Source: Paraburkholderia megapolitana (GTDB lineage Bacteria; Pseudomonadota; Gammaproteobacteria; Burkholderiales; Burkholderiaceae). Taken from it: 64,000 nucleotides of DNA. Positions 47,583 through 58,848 of the stretch are shown one piece after another (position 1 is the first letter of the stretch; each line of letters begins with the position of its first letter). Position numbers and translations under genes: made by a program. The DNA is taken from NCBI RefSeq assembly GCF_007556815.1, contig NZ_CP041745.1, positions 3,387,001 to 3,451,000 on the forward strand, read 5' to 3'. Below the pieces are notes generated by a model, which ran no database searches, was not told the DNA's origin, and saw only the letters and a list, made by a program, of their open reading frames with translations.

Positions 47583-48323
47583 TCAGCCGTTGATCACATC
47601 GGCACCCTTCGGCACCGTGAACTTGAACTGATCGGCGGGCAACGCCGGGTTCTTCTCCATGTTCGTGAACGTGAGCAACGTCACGTTACCGAACACGTCG
47701 TGCAGCTCCATCGCTTCGAGGTTGCCGTTCCGGAAACCGATGCCGACGCGCTGGAACTGCGTGTCCTTCGCCTTCGGCGTCAACTCTAGCCAGTCGATGC
47801 CGTCCTTCACGCCCGCGTCCTGCAGCGTGAAGTTCTTGTCCAGATCATTGCTGCCGAACAGGATCGCGGCCGGGCTCGCGCCGAGCGCGCCGCCGAGCTT
47901 GCGAATCGTGACCTGGTTCAGATCCTTGTCATACACATAGAGCTTGTCGCCGTCGGCTTCCAGCAACTGCTGATACGGTTTCTCGTACGACCAGATGAAC
48001 TTGCCTGGCCGCGCGAACGAGAACGTACCGCTCGATGTGCCGCCCGTACGCGTGGTGGGCAGTGCGCCGCTTGCGCCCTGTGCGTTGTTCGGCGCCTTGA
48101 TTTCGCGCTGCACGAACGAGCCGCGCGCCGAATGCACCTGCGCGACAAACGCCTGCAACTGCTCGGTGCCGCTCGCGAATGCCGGCGCTGCCGCCAGCAG
48201 CGACGCGCCGATCGCGACACAACCGACGCCGCGAGCCAGTGTGCGGATCAGGCGACGCAGACGGCTTACATGGCCCGAGCGGACGACTTCGTGGCGGGCA
48301 TCTTGCCCGGCATAGTGCTGCAT
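47583..48323 (-). CDS. lolA: Outer-membrane lipoprotein carrier protein LolA
   Basis: 246 residues from ATG 48323, supported by GGAGAAAC upstream; signal peptide to APAFAS (about residue 50, long and basic). LolA ferries lipoproteins through the periplasm from LolCDE to LolB. Typical sequence: [57 protein letters not shown] and [20 protein letters not shown]. It includes a 20-residue Gly/Thr-rich insertion (about 85-105). It lies 100 bp downstream of ftsK, probably in the same transcript. Confidence 0.95.
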   Translation of the reverse strand: MQHYAGQDARHEVVRSGHVSRLRRLIRTLARGVGCVAIGASLLAAAPAFASGTEQLQAFVAQVHSARGSFVQREIKAPNNAQGASGALPTTRTGGTSSGTFSFARPGKFIWSYEKPYQQLLEADGDKLYVYDKDLNQVTIRKLGGALGASPAAILFGSNDLDKNFTLQDAGVKDGIDWLELTPKAKDTQFQRVGIGFRNGNLEAMELHDVFGNVTLLTFTNMEKNPALPADQFKFTVPKGADVING

Positions 48324-48423
48324 GGTGTTTCTCCGTGAATGGAATCGGATGGTCGCGCGGGCGGGTTGCCGCGGTGCGCGCGAGGCCATGTGGAGCGCAC
48401 CGCGAGGCATGCCGCGTGCCCCG

Positions 48424-50739
48424 CTAGTCGGCGTCCCGGGTCGGCACGAGAATCTCGCGATTGCCGTTCGACGACATCGCCGACACGAGCCCCGACTGCT
48501 CCATCTGTTCGAGCAGCCGGGCGGCGCGGTTGTAGCCGATCCGCAGATGCCGCTGCACGAGCGAAATCGACGCGCGACGATTCTTGATGACAATCTCAAC
48601 CGCCTGATCGTACAGCGGGTCGGACTCGCCGCCCGCAGCACCAGTTCCCGCAGCGCCCGCGGAACCCTCGTCGCCTTCGCCCAGCGTGCCACCTTCGAGA
48701 ATGCCTTCGATGTAGTTCGGCTCGCCCTGTTCCTTGAGCTTGTCGACGACGCGATGCACTTCCTCGTCGGATACGAACGCGCCGTGCACCCGGACCGGCA
48801 AGCCGCTACCTGGCGGCAGGTACAGCATGTCGCCCATACCGAGCAGCGATTCGGCGCCCTGCTGGTCGAGAATCGTGCGTGAGTCGATCTTCGACGACAC
48901 CTGGAATGCCATTCGCGTCGGCACGTTCGCCTTGATGAGCCCGGTGATCACGTCGACCGACGGACGCTGCGTCGCGAGGATCAGGTGAATGCCGGCCGCG
49001 CGCGCCTTCTGCGCGATCCGCGCGATCAGCTCTTCGACCTTCTTGCCGACCACCATCATCAGGTCGGCGAGTTCGTCGATCACGACGACGATGTTCGGCA
49101 ACCGGTTGAGCGGTTCGGGATCGTCCGGGGTGAGGCTGAACGGATTCGGCAGCTTCTCTTCGCGCTTCGCCGCTTCGTCGATCTTGTTGTTGTAGCCCGC
49201 GAGATTGCGCACACCGAGCTTGCTCATCAGCTTGTAGCGGCGCTCCATCTCGGCGACCGTCCAGTTCAGCGCGTGGCCGGCCTGGCTCATGTCGGTGACG
49301 ACCGGACACAGCAGATGCGGAATGCCTTCGTAGACGCTCATTTCGAGCATCTTCGGATCGATCAGGATCATCCGCACCTGCTCGGCGCTCGCCTTGTAGA
49401 GCAGCGAGAGGATCATCGCGTTGATCCCCACCGACTTGCCCGAGCCGGTCGTGCCGGCCACCAGCAGGTGAGGCATCTTCGCGAGGTCGGCGCAGACCGC
49501 CTTGCCGCCGATGTCCTTGCCGAGACCCATGGTCAGCGGCGACGACGCGTCCGCATAGACGGCGGAGCCGAGAATCTCCGACAGCCGCACGGTTTGCCGG
49601 CGCTGGTTCGGCAGTTCGAGCGCCATGTAGTTCTTGCCCGGAATCGTCTCGACGACACGGATCGATACCAGCGACAACGACCGCGCGAGGTCCTTCGCGA
49701 GGTTCACGATCTGGCTGCCCTTCACGCCGGTGGCCGGTTCGATCTCGTAGCGCGTCACGACCGGCCCAGGATAAGCAGCAATCACGCTCGCGTCGACGCC
49801 GAAATCCTTCAGCTTCTTCTCGATCAGACGCGAGGTGAATTCAAGCGTATCGGCGGAAATGGTTTCTTGCACTTCGGGTGCGGGATCGAGCAGCGAGACC
49901 GGCGGCAAGGTCGAATCGCCAGGCAGGTCGGTGAAGAGCGGCACCTGCCGCTCCTTCTCGACGCGTTCGGATTTTTCGGGCTTCACGACCGGCGCGACTA
50001 TCGTGACCGGCTCGTGTTCCTCGATCCGCACGCGGCCCTGTTCGACTTTCCCTTCGCGTTTAACGGCCGCTGCTTCACCGAGCTTGCGATCGCGGCCGGC
50101 CTCGCGGCGCAGCTTCGCGAACGTCACCGCGGAGATGATCGAATCGCCGACCCGCTCCGCCACAGATAACCACGAGAAGCGGAAGTACAGCGACAGCGCA
50201 GCGGCCAGCACGACCAGCAGCGCAAGCGTACCGCCGGTGAAGCCAAGCGCGTGCGATACGCCGCGCGCCACCGCTTCGCCGACCACGCCGCCAGGGGCGC
50301 GCGGCAATTGCACTTTCAGCGACCACATGCGCAGCGCCTCGATGCCATCGCAGGCGAGCAGCACCACGACGAACGCGAGCGCTTCGGCCAGCCAGCTGAT
50401 ATCGCGCGGACCGTCGTCGGAAACCGCCTCGTGATGTGTGATGCGCCGGTAGTTTGCGGAGATGCGCCGTGCGAGCAGCACGATCCACCAGTAGGCGGAC
50501 AGCCCGAACAGCAGCAGCAGGATGTCGGAGGTCCACGCGCCGACGCGGCCCGCCCAGTTGGCGATGCGATCGACCTGCGCCGCGTGCGTCCAGCTCGGAT
50601 CGTGGCGGCTGTAGCTGACGAGTGCCATCAGCAGGAATACGCCGAGCGCGACCTGCAGGATCCAGCGGATTTCGGTGAAGAGACGCGACATGCGGTGCGG
50701 CAATGCCTGCGCGTTCGCGGAATAAGTAGCTTTTGCCAT
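48424..50739 (-). CDS. ftsK: DNA translocase FtsK
   Basis: 771 residues from ATG 50739 ([20 protein letters not shown]), with AGGATCA upstream. Four N-terminal membrane helices anchor it at the septum, a charged linker follows (about 215-290), then the alpha-beta motor: Walker [15 protein letters not shown], Walker [14 protein letters not shown]. The C-terminal gamma winged helix ([30 protein letters not shown]) reads KOPS and activates XerCD. It moves chromosome ends through the septum at division. Confidence 0.97.
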   Translation of the reverse strand: MAKATYSANAQALPHRMSRLFTEIRWILQVALGVFLLMALVSYSRHDPSWTHAAQVDRIANWAGRVGAWTSDILLLLFGLSAYWWIVLLARRISANYRRITHHEAVSDDGPRDISWLAEALAFVVVLLACDGIEALRMWSLKVQLPRAPGGVVGEAVARGVSHALGFTGGTLALLVVLAAALSLYFRFSWLSVAERVGDSIISAVTFAKLRREAGRDRKLGEAAAVKREGKVEQGRVRIEEHEPVTIVAPVVKPEKSERVEKERQVPLFTDLPGDSTLPPVSLLDPAPEVQETISADTLEFTSRLIEKKLKDFGVDASVIAAYPGPVVTRYEIEPATGVKGSQIVNLAKDLARSLSLVSIRVVETIPGKNYMALELPNQRRQTVRLSEILGSAVYADASSPLTMGLGKDIGGKAVCADLAKMPHLLVAGTTGSGKSVGINAMILSLLYKASAEQVRMILIDPKMLEMSVYEGIPHLLCPVVTDMSQAGHALNWTVAEMERRYKLMSKLGVRNLAGYNNKIDEAAKREEKLPNPFSLTPDDPEPLNRLPNIVVVIDELADLMMVVGKKVEELIARIAQKARAAGIHLILATQRPSVDVITGLIKANVPTRMAFQVSSKIDSRTILDQQGAESLLGMGDMLYLPPGSGLPVRVHGAFVSDEEVHRVVDKLKEQGEPNYIEGILEGGTLGEGDEGSAGAAGTGAAGGESDPLYDQAVEIVIKNRRASISLVQRHLRIGYNRAARLLEQMEQSGLVSAMSSNGNREILVPTRDAD

Positions 50740-52113
<1,374 letters not shown>

Positions 52114-52269
52114 AATAGCGTCCGGGCGCTACCCGACGCACACCGAGCAGGGGCCGCGGCCGACAAGCCAGCGGCCCTTGTTGTTTGTAGTGTCTTGTGG
52201 GTAGCGTCGTTACCGACACGTGGCCCCGATTGCTCCGATTCACCTTGCAGCGCGATCTGTCTGACCGTC

Positions 52270-53016
52270 ATGCCGAAGAACCTGCCTCACCCTAGCGAAC
52301 CGAAACGCGCGAAGCCTGCGCCGGCACAACCCGCGCCACCCGCCGCCGCACCCACAAAAGCGGCTGCCGAACCCGCGCCGGGACTTGCCGGCCTCGGTGC
52401 ATTGCGCGATTCGCTGAAAGGCGCAGCCGAGCGCCGCGAACGGGAACGCGTCGTCGCGCAGCAAGCGCAACGCGAAGCCACCGCCGATGCCGACCTGTTC
52501 CGTCGTGAGATTGGCGCAGTCGCGCCGCTTACGGTTCCACCGCGTGCTTCGGTGCCGCGTCAGCCACCTGCCCCGCTGCCGGTGCAGACCCAGCTCGACG
52601 AAGAGGCGGTGCTGCAGGAGGCGTTATCCGACGAGTTCGATCCCGAGGTCCTGCTCGAAACCGACGATACGCTGTACTACTGCCGCCCGGGCATCAGCCA
52701 GGACGTGGTGCGCAAATTACGCCGCGGCGAGTGGATCGTGCAGGCGCAGCTCGATCTGCACGGCATGCGGCGGGACGAAGCGCGCGACGCGCTGGCCAGT
52801 TTCGTGCGCGACTCGGTTAAACGTGGCCTGCGGTGTCTGCGGGTGATTCACGGCAAGGGGCTTGGGTCTGTGGGCAAGGAGCCCGTGCTGAAGGGTAAGG
52901 TTCGCGCGTGGCTCGTGCAGAAGGAAGAGGTAATCGCGTTTTGCCAGGCACGGCCGAATGATGGGGGGGCGGGGGCAGTTCTGGTGTTACTGCAGCCTGG
53001 GCGGCTGACTGTCTGA
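52270..53016 (+). CDS. Smr-domain protein
   Basis: 248 residues from ATG 52270 (MPKNLPHPSEPKRAKP); an in-frame ATG at 52195 gives an unlikely Cys-rich extension. The first 100 residues are Ala/Pro/Lys-rich and disordered. The Smr domain (about 165-245) carries LDLHGMRRDEARDALASFV and VIHGKGLGSVGKEPVLKGKV (the LDxH and HGxG motifs). Stand-alone Smr proteins are nucleases acting on branched DNA or on mRNA at collided ribosomes; the exact role here is unknown. It ends just before the giant inverted repeat. Confidence 0.88.
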   Translation: MPKNLPHPSEPKRAKPAPAQPAPPAAAPTKAAAEPAPGLAGLGALRDSLKGAAERRERERVVAQQAQREATADADLFRREIGAVAPLTVPPRASVPRQPPAPLPVQTQLDEEAVLQEALSDEFDPEVLLETDDTLYYCRPGISQDVVRKLRRGEWIVQAQLDLHGMRRDEARDALASFVRDSVKRGLRCLRVIHGKGLGSVGKEPVLKGKVRAWLVQKEEVIAFCQARPNDGGAGAVLVLLQPGRLTV

Positions 53017-53019
53017 CTT

Positions 53020-53326
53020 GGTCTGTTGCCTGTGCCGGCGGCTCTTCGTTTGCGCCTCTCGGCCGGTCTTTGGTTTATGCCTGTGCAGGCGGCTGCGAGT
53101 TAGCGCCTCGCGGCGCAGGCGTTGCCCCTGTGCGGGGTGGCACCTTCTTTCTTTGCCGCGGCAAAGAAAGAAGGCAAAGAAAGCCGCTCGAGACGATAGC
53201 AGGTCATTTCCGTGTGCAGCCTTTGTGGCCCGCGCCTAAGTGTCGTTCTCGCGCTGAAACGGTAGTGGTCCGAAACAAGACCATCCCTCGCATCTCAACC
53301 GATAGTGACAAGGCCGTCATTCATCC
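53020..53326. repeat. Giant inverted repeat, left arm
   Basis: About 305 bp that recur in inverted orientation at 53563-53867 with high similarity. The arm contains two degenerate tandem units of about 50 bp starting GCCTGTGC-GGCGGCT, a perfect 32-bp palindrome centred on GCCGCGGC (53143-53174) and a tail ending near GGCCGTCATTCATCC. Located between convergent genes (smr and the ABC ATPase gene). Confidence 0.9.
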
Positions 53327-53562
53327 CACTCGCACTACGTGCTCGCGGTTGGGTGACCACAGCGGAAACCTGACGAGGACAGCGGGACGTCAAGTTGAAT
53401 GCGAAAGCTGAAGGACAGTTCAAGACGCAAGCCCGAACAGGAAGTCGGCGACGAAGTTAATGCGGCAAGTTGAAGGGAGAGCAAGCCTGAAGTCGAAAAC
53501 GCAAGGATGTGCTAAACGAAGCCGAAGCGGGTTATGCCCGTCGGCGGCGAAGCTCGCCGGAA
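53327..53562. other. Loop of the giant inverted repeat
   Basis: 236 bp between the arms, without a convincing ORF. It is unusually rich in GAAG/GAA purine motifs on the plus strand. In RNA it would be the loop of a very long hairpin. Confidence 0.5.
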
Positions 53563-53867
53563 CGGATGAGCGCCTTGTCACTACCGTTGGCGGGGCGAGG
53601 TGTGATCTCGTCTCGGACCACTACCGTTTCAGTGCGAGGGCGACACTTAGGTGCGGGCCACGAGGGCTACACGCGGAAACGACTCGGTAACGTCTCGAGC
53701 GGCTTTCTTTGCCTTCTTTCTTTGCCGCGGCAAAGAAAGAAGGTGCCGCCCCGCACAGGGGCAACGCCTGCGCCGCGAGGCGCCAAAACAAAGCCGCCGG
53801 TACAGGCATAAACCAAAGACCAGCCGCGAGGAGCTAACAAAGAGCCGCCAGCACAGGCAAAAGCCGA
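53563..53867. repeat. Giant inverted repeat, right arm
   Basis: Reverse-complement partner of 53020-53326, including its own copy of the 32-bp palindrome (53712-53743). It ends 3 bp before the stop codon of the ABC ATPase gene on the minus strand. Confidence 0.9.
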
Positions 53868-53870
53868 CCC

Positions 53871-54986
53871 CTATGCAATGCGCTCCTCATTCGAAGGATC
53901 AAACAACACCGCCTTCGACACATCGAACAACAAATTCATATTCGACAACGGCTGCGGATTCGACGCCGGATGCACCCGACTCACCACCCGCTTGCCATTC
54001 ACCTGCGCAAACACCAGCGTATCCGGCCCGGTCGGCTCAATCACATCGATCTTCACCTCCATCGACTGCAACTGCGCATCTTCAACGTTATGCGCGCTCC
54101 GTGCATCGGTGATCCGCTCCGGCCGCAGCCCAAGAATCACTTCGCGCCCAACATGGCTCTTCACCTTGCCGTCGAACGGCAGATTCAACACGCCACGTCG
54201 CGCACCCGTATCGAGCTCCATACCGAACCCGGCACCCTGCTCCACCACCTTACCCTGAATGAAGTTCATCGGCGGCGCACCGATAAAACCGGCGACAAAC
54301 AGATTGGACGGCGAATCGTAGATGTCCTGCGGCGCGCCGAACTGCTGGACCACACCGTCCTTCATCACCGCAATCCGATCACCGAGCGTCATCGCTTCGA
54401 TCTGATCATGCGTCACATACACGATCGTCGTACCAAGGCGTTGATGCAGCAGCTTGATTTCCGAACGCATCTCGATACGCAGCTTCGCATCGAGGTTCGA
54501 CAGCGGTTCGTCGAACAGGAACATCACCGGATCGCGCGCGAGCGCACGCCCCATCGCGACGCGCTGACGCTGGCCGCCCGACAGCTGGCCCGGCTTGCGA
54601 TCGAGCAGATGCTGAATCTGCAGCATGTTCGACACACGCTCCACAATCTGGCTTTGCTCGGCCTTCGGCACCTTGCGGATGTTCAAACCGAACGAGATGT
54701 TCTCGCGCACCGTCATCGACGGGTATAGCGCGTACGACTGGAACACCATCGCGATGTCGCGATCCTTCGGCGACAGGTCGTTCACAACCTTGCCGTCGAT
54801 CAGGATCTCGCCCTTCGTCACGGTTTCGAGACCGGCGATCATGTTCAGCAGCGTCGACTTCCCGCAGCCGGAGCCGCCGACCAGAATCAGGAACTGCCCG
54901 TCTTCGATGTCGATATCGACACCCTTCAGAACCGGCACGCCGTTCGGGTAAGTCTTGTATACGTCACGGATGGAAAGGCTTGCCAT
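53871..54986 (-). CDS. Sugar ABC transporter ATPase (MalK/UgpC group)
   Basis: 371 residues. Nucleotide-binding domain: Walker A GGSGCGKSTLLN, Q-loop VFQSYALYPSMTV, signature LSGGQRQRVAMGRAL, Walker B VMFLFDEPLSNLD and the switch His in YVTHDQIEAMTLGDR. The C-terminal TOBE/OB domain (about 240-371) is typical of the MalK/UgpC/MsmK class. It powers uptake by the two permeases and binding protein encoded upstream on the same strand. Last gene of the sugar-transport operon. Confidence 0.95.
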   Translation of the reverse strand: MASLSIRDVYKTYPNGVPVLKGVDIDIEDGQFLILVGGSGCGKSTLLNMIAGLETVTKGEILIDGKVVNDLSPKDRDIAMVFQSYALYPSMTVRENISFGLNIRKVPKAEQSQIVERVSNMLQIQHLLDRKPGQLSGGQRQRVAMGRALARDPVMFLFDEPLSNLDAKLRIEMRSEIKLLHQRLGTTIVYVTHDQIEAMTLGDRIAVMKDGVVQQFGAPQDIYDSPSNLFVAGFIGAPPMNFIQGKVVEQGAGFGMELDTGARRGVLNLPFDGKVKSHVGREVILGLRPERITDARSAHNVEDAQLQSMEVKIDVIEPTGPDTLVFAQVNGKRVVSRVHPASNPQPLSNMNLLFDVSKAVLFDPSNEERIA

Positions 54987-55096
54987 GCTGTGATTCCTCT
55001 AGTCTCTGTACTGCTTCGAACCCGCCGCGCGAAGCGCCGCCGGCCGGATGCTGTTCAAGCCGCGAGGCGCACTGCGCCACCGCGGCGTCCATTGGA

Positions 55097-55954
55097 TTAG
55101 CCCTTCACCGCGCCCGCTGTCAGGCCGCGCACGAAGTAGCGGCCGGCGATCACGTAGACGAGCAGCGTGGGCAGCGCGGCGATGATCGCGCCGGCCATGT
55201 CGACGTTGTACTCCTTCACCCCGGTCGACGTATTGACGAGGTTGTTCAGCGCAACCGTGATCGGCATCGAATCGACACCGGAGAACACGATCCCGAACAG
55301 GAAGTCATTCCAGATCTGCGTGAATTGCCAGATCAGGCAGACCATGAAGATCGGCAGCGATACCGGCAGCAGGATCTTCGTGAAAATCACGAAGAACCCG
55401 GCCCCGTCGATACGCGCCGCCTTCACGAGTTCGGCCGGAATGCTCACGTAGAAGTTACGGAAGAACATTGTCGTGAAGGCGATCCCGTACACCACGTGCA
55501 CCAGCACGAGTCCGCCCACCGTATTCGACAGGCCGAAGAAACCTTCGACGCGCGCCATCGGCAGCAAGATTGCCTGGAACGGGATGAAGCAGCCCACCAG
55601 CAGCATCGTGAAGAGCGCATCGGCGCCGCGGAACCGCCAGTGCGTGAGCACATAGCCGTTGAACGCGCCGATGATCGACGAGATCAGCACGGCCGGGATC
55701 ACCATCCGCACCGAGTTCATGAAGAACGGTTCCATGCCGTCGCAACGCACACCCGTACATGCCTGGCTCCAGGCCTTGATCCACGGTGCGAAGGTCGGGC
55801 TGGACGGCGGCGTCAGCAGGTTGCCGTGACGTAACTGATCCAGATCCTTGAACGACGTGGACAGCATCACGTACAGCGGAAACAGGAAATACAGCGCAAA
55901 CAGAATCAAGGCCGCATAAATGACGGCACGGCTAATCGTCATCTTAGGCTGCAT
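55097..55954 (-). CDS. Sugar ABC transporter permease (GtsC/MalG-like)
   Basis: 285 residues, six membrane helices. The MalG-type EAA loop is present (ELVKAARIDGAGFFVIFTKILLP, about 185-207), which contacts the ATPase. The C-terminus GRYFVRGLTAGAVKG is usual for the family. Its start overlaps the end of the other permease gene by 11 bp, so they are translationally coupled. Most similar in style to the glucose/mannose gts systems of Pseudomonas. Confidence 0.93.
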   Translation of the reverse strand: MQPKMTISRAVIYAALILFALYFLFPLYVMLSTSFKDLDQLRHGNLLTPPSSPTFAPWIKAWSQACTGVRCDGMEPFFMNSVRMVIPAVLISSIIGAFNGYVLTHWRFRGADALFTMLLVGCFIPFQAILLPMARVEGFFGLSNTVGGLVLVHVVYGIAFTTMFFRNFYVSIPAELVKAARIDGAGFFVIFTKILLPVSLPIFMVCLIWQFTQIWNDFLFGIVFSGVDSMPITVALNNLVNTSTGVKEYNVDMAGAIIAALPTLLVYVIAGRYFVRGLTAGAVKG

Positions 55955-56885
55955 TGCGCGTGCTCCTCGATTCCATATACATGAGCGGCACGAGTACGGC
56001 CACGACGGTCGCGAGCATCATCATCGACGATGCTGCGCCGACGCCAAGCTGCCCGCGATTAAACGAAAACGTGTACATAAACATGGCCGGCAGCGACGAC
56101 GACGTGCCCGGGCCGCCCGCGGTCAGCGCGACGACGAGGTCGAAGGTCTTGATCGTGATGTGGCAGAGAATGAGCAGCACCGAGAAGAACACCGGGCGCA
56201 TGCTCGGAATGACGATGCGGCGATAGATGGTGGGCAACCTTGCGCCATCCACCTGTGCTGCCTTGAAGATTTCGGCGTCGACGCCACGCAGGCCAGCAAG
56301 GAACAGCGCCATCACGAAACCGGTGGACTGCCAGACGGCCGCGATCACGATACAGAAGATCGCGCGGTCGGGATTGTCGAGCCAGTCGAAGGTAAAGCTC
56401 GTCCAGCCCCAGTCGTGGAACACCTTCTGCATACCGAGGTTGGGATTCAGGATCCATTGCCATGCAGTGCCGGTCACGATGAACGACAGCGCCATCGGAT
56501 ACAGGAAGATCGCGCGCAACGCGCCTTCGTTACGGATCTGCTGGTCGAGCAGGATGGCGAGAAACAAACCGAGCGCGACGCAGATAGCAATGAACGGAAT
56601 GCCGAACCAGCCGAGGTTTGCGGCAGCGGTCCACCAGACGTCGTTCTCGAACAGTTCGCGATAGCGGTCGAGGCCGACGAAGTTGTAGCGCGGCATCAGC
56701 CGCGAATCGGACAACGACAGATAACCGGTAACGAGGATAAAGCCGTAAACGAAGACGAGGCTGATCACGATGCTGGGAGAAAGCACCAGCTTCGGAATCC
56801 AGCGGTCGGCAAACGCCGATAGCGGCGAAGTGCGGCGGGTCACGGCGGCCGTGTTCTTCCCGTTTCCGCTAAGAGAAGCAGTCAC
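55944..56885 (-). CDS. Sugar ABC transporter permease (GtsB/MalF-like)
   Basis: 313 residues from GTG 56885, which has AGGAG 7 bp upstream; the frame is open further but without a ribosome-binding site. Six membrane helices and the EAA loop AEIFKAAQVDGARLPTIYRRIVIPSM. It pairs with the overlapping second permease to form the membrane channel. 157 bp separate it from the binding-protein gene, a gap that holds a strong hairpin. Confidence 0.93.
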   Translation of the reverse strand: MTASLSGNGKNTAAVTRRTSPLSAFADRWIPKLVLSPSIVISLVFVYGFILVTGYLSLSDSRLMPRYNFVGLDRYRELFENDVWWTAAANLGWFGIPFIAICVALGLFLAILLDQQIRNEGALRAIFLYPMALSFIVTGTAWQWILNPNLGMQKVFHDWGWTSFTFDWLDNPDRAIFCIVIAAVWQSTGFVMALFLAGLRGVDAEIFKAAQVDGARLPTIYRRIVIPSMRPVFFSVLLILCHITIKTFDLVVALTAGGPGTSSSLPAMFMYTFSFNRGQLGVGAASSMMMLATVVAVLVPLMYMESRSTRNAA

Positions 56886-56985
56886 TACTCGACTCCTGAA
56901 ACTATGCGGCCGGCGACTGCAGGTATGCAACGCAACGCTGGACTGGCATGGGGTGTGGCTTCGGGTAAGGCGTCATACATGGCGC

Positions 56986-57020
56986 GTGCCCGGTTGCGCG
57001 TGAAACACATAACCGGGCAC
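56986..57020 (-). terminator. Intercistronic hairpin after the binding-protein gene
   Basis: GTGCCCGGTT (56986-56995) pairs perfectly with AACCGGGCAC (57011-57020). It lies between the binding-protein stop and the first permease start. Such structures commonly stabilise the 5' mRNA or reduce read-through, so that binding protein is made in excess of the membrane subunits. Confidence 0.65.
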
Positions 57021-57042
57021 GTGGCCATCCTGCTTACTTCGC

Positions 57043-58290
57043 TTACTTCGTCTTCGCAGCCTTGGCGAGCGCTTCGACTGCGCTCTTCGAGTCTTGCGTC
57101 GAGTTCATGAACTTCGTGACGACGTCGGTGATGGCGCCGGCGGTTGCATCCGCCTGAGCCATGCCGTGTGCCAGCGACGGAACATAACCGCCCGCCTTGA
57201 TCGCCGTCTGTTCATCCGCGTACGACTGCTTGCCGCATGCATCGAACTTGTCCATCGGCACACCGAGGCGCACCGGGATCGAACCCTTGTACAGGCTGAA
57301 CTGCTCCTGGAATTCCGGGCTCATGATCGTCTTCGCAAGCGCGAGCTGACCAGCGGTCGCCGCCGTCTGACCCTTCTGCTGGAAGAACACGAACGAGTCG
57401 ACGTTGAACGTGTATTGCTTCGACGTGCCCGGCACCGGTGCGCAGATGTAGTCCGTACCCGACTGCTTGCCCGCGTTCGCGAACTCGCCCTTCGCCCAGT
57501 CGCCCATGAACTGCATGCCGGCCTTGCCGTTGATGACCATCGCCGTTGCCAGGTTCCAGTCGCGACCGGTGCGGCCGTTATCCATGTACGACTCGATCTT
57601 GCGAACCGTGTCGAACACGTTGACCATCTGCGCGGACGTCAGGGTCTTCTGGTCCAGGTCGACAATAGCCTTCTTGTAGAAGTCGGCGCCTTGCGACAGC
57701 ACGACGTCTTCCCACAGCGTCAGGTCTTGCCACGGTTGACCACCGGCGGCAACCGGCTGGATACCGGCGGCCTTCAGCTTGTCGGCGAGCGCGAAGAATT
57801 CCGGCCACGTGGTCGGCGGTTTTGCGCCGACCTTGTCGAGTGCGGCCTTGTTGATCCACACCCAGTTCACGCGGTGCACCGAGAACGGCGCGGCGACATA
57901 GTGGCCACCTGCGTGCATGATCTTGTCGATCTGCGGCGGCAGGTTCTTCTTCCAGTCACCCGCGACCGGGTCGATCGGCACCAGCACGCCCTGATCGGCC
58001 CATTCCTGGATCAACGGACCCTTGATCTGCGCAGCAGTCGGTGCATTGCCCGAGATCACCTGGGTCTTCAGTGCCGTCATGGCCGCCGCCCCTGCGCCGC
58101 CCGCAACCGCGAAGTCCTTCCACGTGTAACCCTGCTTCTGCATGTCGTCTTTCAGCACGCCGACAGCTTTCGATTCGCCGCCCGACGTCCACCAGTGCAG
58201 CACTTCAACCGACTCGGCAGCCTGCACGGCCGACACGCCACACATCAGACCCGCGGCGCACAGTGCGCCCATGATCGCGCGAAATTTCAT
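57043..58290 (-). CDS. Glucose/mannose-type ABC transporter substrate-binding protein
   Basis: 415 residues. Signal peptide to SAVQAAE (about residue 24), then VEVLHWWTSGGESKAVGVLK, the typical start of GtsA-like sugar-binding proteins (family 1 periplasmic binding fold). Conserved internal segments: NAPTAAQIKGPLIQEWADQG, WPEFFALADKLKAAGIQPVA, MQFMGDWAKGEFAN and VPGTSKQYTFNVDSFVFF. Placement with zwf, pgl and glucokinase supports glucose as substrate. First gene of the operon. Confidence 0.93.
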   Translation of the reverse strand: MKFRAIMGALCAAGLMCGVSAVQAAESVEVLHWWTSGGESKAVGVLKDDMQKQGYTWKDFAVAGGAGAAAMTALKTQVISGNAPTAAQIKGPLIQEWADQGVLVPIDPVAGDWKKNLPPQIDKIMHAGGHYVAAPFSVHRVNWVWINKAALDKVGAKPPTTWPEFFALADKLKAAGIQPVAAGGQPWQDLTLWEDVVLSQGADFYKKAIVDLDQKTLTSAQMVNVFDTVRKIESYMDNGRTGRDWNLATAMVINGKAGMQFMGDWAKGEFANAGKQSGTDYICAPVPGTSKQYTFNVDSFVFFQQKGQTAATAGQLALAKTIMSPEFQEQFSLYKGSIPVRLGVPMDKFDACGKQSYADEQTAIKAGGYVPSLAHGMAQADATAGAITDVVTKFMNSTQDSKSAVEALAKAAKTK

Positions 58291-58848
58291 TGCTTATCTC
58301 CTCCAGACACCTGAACAAAAAACGAATGGCCCCTGATATAGCCAGGGTGCAGTGAGTGGTTCAAACAGGCAAAACGATTGAGCGGTCGAGCCTCGGGCAG
58401 ACGCATGCGCATGCATGTGCCAGCAAGCCGTTGTCCGGCCGCAGGACGCTCAAGAGATGAGTGATTCGGGATGCAATTGACTGTCTCCTCTTTTGATTTT
58501 TGCCTGCCCCGCCTCGCACCCGTTGACCCGGTATGCCGGAGGCGCGTTGCAGACTCGAGGCACATCGCACATTGGCTGGTCCACCGTACTACAGAACGGC
58601 AGCGGAACTGCCTGCCAGCCCATGCAGAAACGAGATGTTCCGTTAACATGCGAGGGACGACCGCCGATTCGGGAAAACGCGTATCTCGCAGGTCCCGGAT
58701 ATGCTTTTTTCATCGAATTAGCGCTACCTCTTGATTTGGATTGTAGTTAAACTACAATTCAGTGTCAAAAAAAATTTTATCGGACTACGGCCGCCCTGAC
58801 GCTCACTTAGCGTTCACTTCGGCGGCACCAGGACATCGACGGAGACTC
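58291..58848. promoter_or_regulatory. Divergent promoter region, glucose uptake / zwf
   Basis: 558 bp between the binding-protein gene (minus) and zwf (plus), with no gene seen. It holds the HexR-type palindrome at 58740-58758, about 90 bp upstream of the zwf start codon, and an AT-rich stretch around 58690-58790 suitable for promoters. Confidence 0.6.
58740..58758. promoter_or_regulatory. HexR-type operator upstream of zwf
   Basis: A 19-bp perfect palindrome with core TGTAGTTAAACTACA, which matches the HexR consensus TGTARTWWWACTACA known from proteobacterial carbon metabolism. The fused glucokinase/RpiR protein encoded at 61115-63031 is the natural candidate to bind it, giving KDPG-sensitive repression of zwf-pgl-glk/hexR. 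The ligand is by analogy with other HexR proteins. Confidence 0.8.
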
